Both the position numbers and the translations under genes were made by a program. From Cristatella mucedo (taxonomy: Eukaryota > Bryozoa > Phylactolaemata > Cristatellidae): a stretch of 64,000 bases of DNA. Location of the stretch: positions 463,501-527,500 of the forward strand of contig WPIO01000059.1 in NCBI GenBank assembly GCA_009760855.2, in the 5' to 3' direction. The notes below the pieces were generated by a model. The model was not told the origin of the DNA. It searched no databases and was given only the letters and a program-made list of their open reading frames with translations. How positions within the stretch are numbered: position 1 is the first letter of the stretch; each line of letters begins with the position of its first letter. This document shows, piece after piece, positions 59,537 through 64,000 of the stretch.

Positions 59537-60441
59537 TTACTTTGAAATTTCTATTGTTACAATTACATCAGTTATAATTGAAACAGGACTTCCATTTTGA
59601 TCTGTTAAACTTATCTTAAAACTACTTATCCCATCTATATCTCCACGTGTTGGTAAATACAATACATTAGAAATATGTAGATCAACCTTTCCACCTGGAC
59701 TAATATCATCAATATCTATAATATATAAAGATTTACATTGCTCTAAGAATCCTTTTTTTCTTTCTACATAATTCTTAAGAGAATCAACTAAATCACAATC
59801 AACACTTATCCGTCGTATTCCTTTATTGTCTGGTAATAACATTTTATTCCATGCTTTAAATATTCCAGCAAAGTACATTGCTTTTTCTATCGCTTCATAT
59901 GGTGTTCCACCTACAAGAGCACTATCAAATGTTCCTTGTTGATTCGAATTAAAACCAAGAGTATCACCAATGGAATTCACAGCAACATTACAATTGCTTC
60001 CAAGTAGAACAACATAATCACCAACTATTTGCATTAATATATTCTATCGTCTGTATTAACACTAAATTTTATACCTGCACTATTTCTTTTAGTTGTATCA
60101 TAAAAAGCACTAACTGTTGATGTAGTTGTTGAACCATTTGCAGCGACGATAGTTTTTGGTTGAGGTTCTGATAGTCCTCCATTTAGAGCTGCTGTTATTT
60201 TATTTGAATCATAATAACCAGGACAAATTGTGATATAAGCAAGTGATGCATCAGTCATTGACCACTTAAACCAAAGTTTATCATTTATATCTCTAAGTAT
60301 ATTTAATACTGCTTTATTAGTATAAGTGAATTCTACTCTACATAATCCAATTTTATTATAACCCGAATCAGATCCAAGCATAATCGGTGGATATAATGTT
60401 TTTGATTCTGAACTACTAGTTCTAGTTAATCTTATTGATAT
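59537..60441 (-). pseudogene. Virus copy B: minor-capsid/penton-like protein 2, frameshifted
   Basis: The frame starts with ATA at 60441, four bases after TATAG, aligned with the ATG of the copy A homologue (53252). It reads ISIRLTRTSSSESKTL, MLGSDSGYNKIGLCRVEFTY and GYYDSNKI. A 2-bp difference at about 60034 shifts the frame just before MQIVGDYVVLLG. The rest (GGTPYEAIEKAMYFAGIFKAW, then FKISLTDQNGSPVSIITDVI) is open to the stop at 59537. The C-terminal L-D-NG-PV-- motif is shared with protein 1 of this block, which suggests both carry the same kind of C-terminal beta domain. Confidence 0.55.
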
Positions 60442-60465
60442 TTTTCTATATTAAACTTCGAGAAT

Positions 60466-61317
60466 TTATATAGCAACTGTAATATTTTGAGAATTAAAAT
60501 CTATTATATTTTGATTTTTGTCAGTAATAGTAATTACTACATCAGATATAGAATCATTAGGAACATTATGATACTCAATAGTTTTTGGTTCATAAACCAT
60601 TAGACTCCATGGACAAGCATCATAAGGAAAACTAGATAATACTTGTGATTCTTTCCCATTTATAAAACTAGTTCCACTTGCAACCATGTTACAATTTATA
60701 AATATAAAATCAATATTACTAATATACACTTCACTCTCGGAATCAACCTTAGTATTAGATGTACAAACGACTGGTGTAAAATCTGGATACATCTTAGCAA
60801 AGTCAGCAGTTGAAAGTGTTGTATAAGCGGTAGAAGTAAATCCTAATATATTAGAAAGAGTAGATTTACTTGCAAGAAAACTCCAACCAACAGGTAATTT
60901 AATCCATGATTTTGAAGTAGCAGTATCAAGCCCCATTTGAAACTTATCAGTTGTTGCTCCAGATTGCGTAATTGAATTATTAATTGTATCAGCAATTCCA
61001 ACATTTATATCATCAGTTGTACCACCGTATATTCCAGGACTTAATTTAATAGTTTGTTCTGAACCACCAGTAACTCTATAAACAAATGTATTATTAGTTT
61101 CAGTTATATTTCTAATAGAGTTAGTTGCAGCAAATTTCTTAAAACAGATCTTAAAGTTTTTACCTCTTAGTAATATTGGTGTATTAATCCTAGTTCTTAT
61201 TGGATTAGTAGTTCCAGTTATATTGAAAACGTATCCTTCTTTACTCGCTTGACTAGTTTTTCTAATACTTTCAAGATTCTTTAATATATCGCTAGCAATT
61301 TTTATTAAGTCACTCAT
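60466..61317 (-). CDS. Virus copy B: minor-capsid/penton-like protein 1
   Basis: Intact frame of 283 residues from ATG at 61317, two bases after TATAG. After a helical N-terminus (SDLIKIASDILKNLESI) it has GYVFNITGTT and NTFVYRVTGG, then IADTINNSITQSGATTDKF and MVYEPKTIEYHN, and ends ISDVVITITDKNQNIIDFN. The protein is predicted to be mostly beta strand. The TITDKN--IIDF ending recurs in proteins encoded beside Polinton-type capsid genes, and I infer a penton-base or minor capsid role. Copy A carries a broken homologue at 53940-53260. Confidence 0.6.
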   Translation of the reverse strand: MSDLIKIASDILKNLESIRKTSQASKEGYVFNITGTTNPIRTRINTPILLRGKNFKICFKKFAATNSIRNITETNNTFVYRVTGGSEQTIKLSPGIYGGTTDDINVGIADTINNSITQSGATTDKFQMGLDTATSKSWIKLPVGWSFLASKSTLSNILGFTSTAYTTLSTADFAKMYPDFTPVVCTSNTKVDSESEVYISNIDFIFINCNMVASGTSFINGKESQVLSSFPYDACPWSLMVYEPKTIEYHNVPNDSISDVVITITDKNQNIIDFNSQNITVAI

Positions 61318-61342
61318 TTCTATATATTAAAAAAAAGATTGT

Positions 61343-62342
61343 TTATCTTTGCAACATATTTTTTGGTGCTTTTCGAGACTTAGCAAGGTAATCAACAGCT
61401 GCACTTATTGAACTTATTACACCTCTATTCCCAGCAGCAAGTTCACTTAACCATAGATCAAGTTTATCAAGTACTTCTTTTTCAGATTTTACAAATAATG
61501 GAACTATCTCTATTCCTTTTCCAGTATAAGTAAGATAACTAGAAATCACATTTTCTACAGGTTTTCTTGATTCTAAAGCTCTCAACTGTGAAAGTAGAAA
61601 TATAGTATCAGAATTAAATGATTCTTTACTATCTACTCTAATATTTTCTATAGCACTCCTTACACTATTAGATACTGATCCTTTAGCTTTTATTTTATCA
61701 AGTAAATATTGTTTATATTTTTTTAGAGTATCAGTTTCAGATTGAACCGGTTCTTGAATAGATTGAACAACTGGAACAGGTTCCTGAACAGATTGAACAA
61801 CTTTTGCTTTTTTAACTCTTTTACTAGGTCTCTTACCAGTTGAAGGATTAAGATTAAGATGATCTACAATTCCCTTTTGAAGTGAATCAATTGCTTCTCT
61901 CACCTCAGGATTAGCAGAATATGTCTTAGCTTGATTTGCAATAGCTACAGCTTTTTTAGGTTTTCCTTCAGCAATAGCAGCAAATCCTTTTTTTTACTAT
62001 ATTAGAAATATCTACTGGTGCTTTATACTCTAACATTCTTTTAGCTTGTTTCTTTTCTTCCATTTGAACTGCAAGTGAAGGTCTAATTCTTTTTAATTTA
62101 CTAATAACATTATTACCAGAGTTATCAGTTGATTTCTCTAAAGCACATTCGTTTAGTTCATGTTCAACTCTATCTCCTGCTTGCATTTCTGCTTCAATTC
62201 TTTGTATCTCTTGAGAATTATCAAGTATTTCAGCAACACGTAATCTTTCTAAATTAGTAAGTTTATTCTCTAAATCTCTTGCTTCTTGAACACTTCCTCT
62301 GTAAGGTCTGTTCTTACTCGCATATATTTTACCGTTAATTAT
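61343..62342 (-). pseudogene. Virus copy B: unrecognised protein, frameshifted
   Basis: The frame starts at ATA 62342, six bases after TATAG, reading IINGKIYASKNRPYRGSV and then charged helices (LENKLTNLERLRVAEILD). It shifts near 61990 in a run of A residues and continues GFAAIAEGKPKKAVAIA. Next come a basic patch (KRPSKRVKKAKVV), a duplicated VQEPVPVVQSIQEPVQS linker, and a helical C-terminus ending AKSRKAPKNMLQR at 61343. About 330 residues overall. The basic patch could bind DNA. I do not recognise the family; position between ATPase and penton-like genes suggests a virion protein. Confidence 0.45.
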
Positions 62343-62354
62343 TTTCTCCTATAT

Positions 62355-63021
62355 TCAATTAAAAATAGTTATTAATTGTTTACCTGAACTATCTACTGAT
62401 CAAAATCTTCCCTCATCTTCAGTTTTAGTTAGATCAATAACACAATAACTATATCTTTTCCTTGTACAGAAGTTTACCTATTCTCAATTGTTTCTTATCA
62501 ATATCACCAACATATGAATCACGAATATATTCTATATCAGTATTATTCTGTTTAAAGATTATTATCATATTTATATTGTTTCTTATTTCTCTTCTAGGAA
62601 TATTAGTAAATCCTTGAGCAAGATAAAATATGTTCAATCCTGTATGTCTTCCTCTAGTAAAATAATCTAATATCTTAGATTGATCTTCTGTCATCAAATC
62701 ATCTAATACAACAATATTCTTACAATTCTTATATGAATCAACTTCTGGCATCGACTCAATTCCATTAACCCAAGCAAAAGCAGGTTTTTCTCTAGTCATT
62801 GACATAAGACCACGATATAACTTTTGATCTAAACTTGAAGCAATGATTGTACAAGTATCATAATTAACTTTTCCATAAAATATCCAATTCATTACTAACT
62901 GAGATTTACCTGTTCAACTTGGTCCAAGTACTAATGCTCTAATTGGAACTTTAGGTAACGGTTCTTTATGTCCAGTATCTATATCTTGTCCAAAATTGAA
63001 TGCTCTAACTTGCAAAGACAT
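62355..63021 (-). pseudogene. Virus copy B: A32/FtsK-HerA-type packaging ATPase, with stops
   Basis: ATG at 63021, five bases after TATAG, begins MSLQVRAFNFGQDIDTG. The P-loop region reads ALVLGPS, then an in-frame TGA (62916-62914), then TGKSQLVMNWIF. Walker B is NIVVLDDLM, followed by FTRGRHTGLNIFYLAQ-FTNIPR and RNNINMIIIFKQN, the standard order for the genome-packaging ATPases of Polintons, adintoviruses and nucleocytoviruses. A frameshift lies near 62452 and a second in-frame TGA at 62402-62400. A second reading frame then runs to TGA at 62357. The enzyme would pump DNA into preformed capsids, but this copy is not expected to work unless the stops are sequence errors. Confidence 0.65.
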
Positions 63022-63042
63022 TTTTTCTATATTATAATAGAT
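63022..63042. promoter_or_regulatory. Divergent start region with TATAG-type motifs
   Basis: Only 21 bp separate the ATPase ATG (minus) from the zinc-ribbon ATG (plus). The minus strand reads aatatagaaaaa before ATG; the plus strand reads tataatagat before ATG. Both genes must start transcription within or next to this AT-rich block. The same TATAG-to-ATG arrangement precedes most other genes of the element. Confidence 0.5.
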
Positions 63043-63174
63043 ATGGAAATATATTGTTTGAAGTGTAAAAAACAAACTGATACTATACATGAAGAATATG
63101 TAGAAGTAGATAGTACGAAAGGAATTAGAGGAATGCTTAAAGGTATTTGTACTATTTGTGATAGTAAGAAGTAA
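63043..63174 (+). CDS. Virus copy B: DUF5679-like zinc-ribbon protein (43 aa)
   Basis: Starts at ATG 63043, directly after the AT-rich divergent region; a longer upstream frame overlaps the ATPase start and is unlikely. It has two CxxC pairs, C5/C8 and C36/C39, enough for one zinc ribbon, with the linker TKGIRGMLKGICTIC. A YC-KC-----T opening and a GR/KG-C--C ending are the pattern of the short DUF5679 family, found in Polintons, adintoviruses and several nucleocytoviruses. Function in those viruses is unknown. The gene is intact and lies between the ATPase and the protease. Confidence 0.6.
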   Translation: MEIYCLKCKKQTDTIHEEYVEVDSTKGIRGMLKGICTICDSKK

Positions 63175-63177
63175 AAA

Positions 63178-63842
63178 TTGGTTAAGTTGAGATCTGATTC
63201 AACGACAGTTGGTTCTGGAAGAATACAAAACAAATCTGGTTCTGGAAGAATACAAAACAAATCTGGTTCTGGAAAAATACAAAACAAATCTGGTTCATCT
63301 GTTCCAACTGCTGCTTTATTTGCTGCAATATCAAATACACTTAGTAAAAAATTCTCAGGTAGTAAAGATAGATACGGTGGTTCAGGAGATAAATTGCAGA
63401 GCTAAAAAAGACTATTGAGCAATTAAAAAAAGAAGTAAAATCATCACCTTTGACTGATATAGAAATAAATAATTATATAAAAGAATTAGCTATAAAAAAA
63501 TTTAGAGGTGTCTTTGCAAGAGATGAACTAACAAAACCATTAAGAAATGAATGTCTTATTTGTAATACTGGTGATTCACAAAAAGCAATATATCACTGGG
63601 TAGCACTTAAAAAAGAAGGAAACAAATGTTTTTACTTTGATTCATTTGGTGCACCACCAATACCTGAAGTAATAAAATATTTTGGTGTTATACCAACATT
63701 TCAGACGTTTAAACTACAAGAATACAATCAAACAGATTGTGGAAGAAGGTGTCTAATCTTCTTAAAATTGATGCAAGAATCGGATTTTGGGTCGAAAATG
63801 GAATTATTAATTTTATTTAAACATTTTCTTTTCCTTGTATAG
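63178..63842 (+). pseudogene. Virus copy B: adenain-like (C5/ULP1-type) cysteine protease, frameshifted N-terminus
   Basis: A first frame (63178-63404) has three 9-residue repeats (GSGRIQNKS) and a linker. The frame shifts near 63395 and continues ELKKTIEQLKKEVKSS into the protease domain. Counting from the ATG at 63450: His49 in YHWVALKK, Asp64 in FYFDSFG, Gln90, and Cys97 in NQTDCGRRC. This matches the H, D/E, Q, C order and the Q-x6-C spacing of adenovirus-type maturation proteases. The enzyme would cleave capsid and core precursors. After Cys97 the sequence ends with a hydrophobic FLFLV tail that may reflect a further frame change. No TATAG motif precedes the 63178 frame, and it lacks an ATG. 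Confidence 0.6.
63211..63291 (+). repeat. 27-bp tandem repeat, three units
   Basis: Three copies of a unit starting ggttctggaagaatacaaaa, the third with one substitution. It is in frame and encodes GSGRIQNKS or GSGKIQNKS in the protease N-terminal extension. Confidence 0.9.
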
Positions 63843-63844
63843 AA

Positions 63845-64000
63845 ATGGAAACGGAGAATAAAAAATTCGTTGTACTCGAAAATGCTGCAGTCGTAATTCC
63901 TAAAGGAAAACAGGCACGTATTCACATTGAAGAGAAAATTAGTAAAGATTCTAAAACTTACTTCAATGCATGGATGTATATTACAGAAGATATGAGACCT
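63845..64000 (+). CDS. Virus copy B: unrecognised protein, runs off the window
   Basis: ATG at 63845, two bases after TATAG (cttgtatagaaATGG). 52 codons are visible and open: METENKKFVVLENAAVVIP, then GKQARIHIEEKISKDSK. The context and the promoter-like motif support a real gene. No family is recognised from this portion. Confidence 0.5.
   Translation, partial: METENKKFVVLENAAVVIPKGKQARIHIEEKISKDSKTYFNAWMYITEDMRP

Overview
The window looks like nuclear DNA of an invertebrate animal. Evidence: a spliced exon resembling the start of a gasdermin gene with an AG|GTATAT donor, L2/CR1-type LINE fragments, tRNA-derived SINE heads, a probable solo LTR, and part of an endogenous Polinton/adintovirus-like DNA virus. 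The phylum cannot be resolved from these data. Few intact genes are present; most of the window is repeats.

Layout. 1-9.3 kb is ordinary repeat-rich host DNA. It holds fragments of two LINE families (called LINE-A and LINE-B here), short minisatellites, the gasdermin-like exon (minus strand, 6014-5745), a TG...CA solo LTR (6475-7807) with internal 122-bp repeats, a (CT)46 tract and a GC-rich stretch with CTCF-like words. 9332-52408 is a head-to-tail tandem array of an ~8.4-kb unit, five full copies and a 0.77-kb sixth. Each unit carries a LINE-A fragment, a degenerate ~175-bp tandem array, two oppositely oriented tRNA-derived SINE heads, several internal duplications, and one GC-rich minus-strand reading frame (~210 codons) whose stop codon lies in a perfect 14-bp hairpin. 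Copies differ mostly by homopolymer indels, and single Ns at 23637 and 42079 replace 71 and 57 bp, so the number of copies and parts of copies 2 and 4 may be assembly-affected.

52.4-64 kb holds remnants of two different copies of an AT-rich virus element. Copy A (52.69-53.94 kb) is a two-gene fragment. Copy B (56.41 kb to the window end) has a minus-strand block: A32-like packaging ATPase, an unrecognised protein, two related minor-capsid/penton-like proteins, a coiled-coil protein, a double-jelly-roll-type major capsid protein, a YqaJ-type exonuclease and the start of a fibre-like protein. On the plus strand are a DUF5679-like zinc ribbon, an adenain-like protease and an incomplete ORF. Two LINE-B pieces lie between A and B. 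Most of the virus genes are broken by stops or frameshifts, so this is an endogenised, decaying copy or poorly polished sequence. DNA polymerase and integrase genes, expected for this lineage, would lie beyond 64 kb.

The most striking new signal is that nearly every virus gene starts with TATAG followed by 2-8 bases and then the start codon. This looks like a virus-specific (late-type) promoter or initiator with almost no leader. At two genes ATA stands where the start codon is expected, at exactly this spacing.
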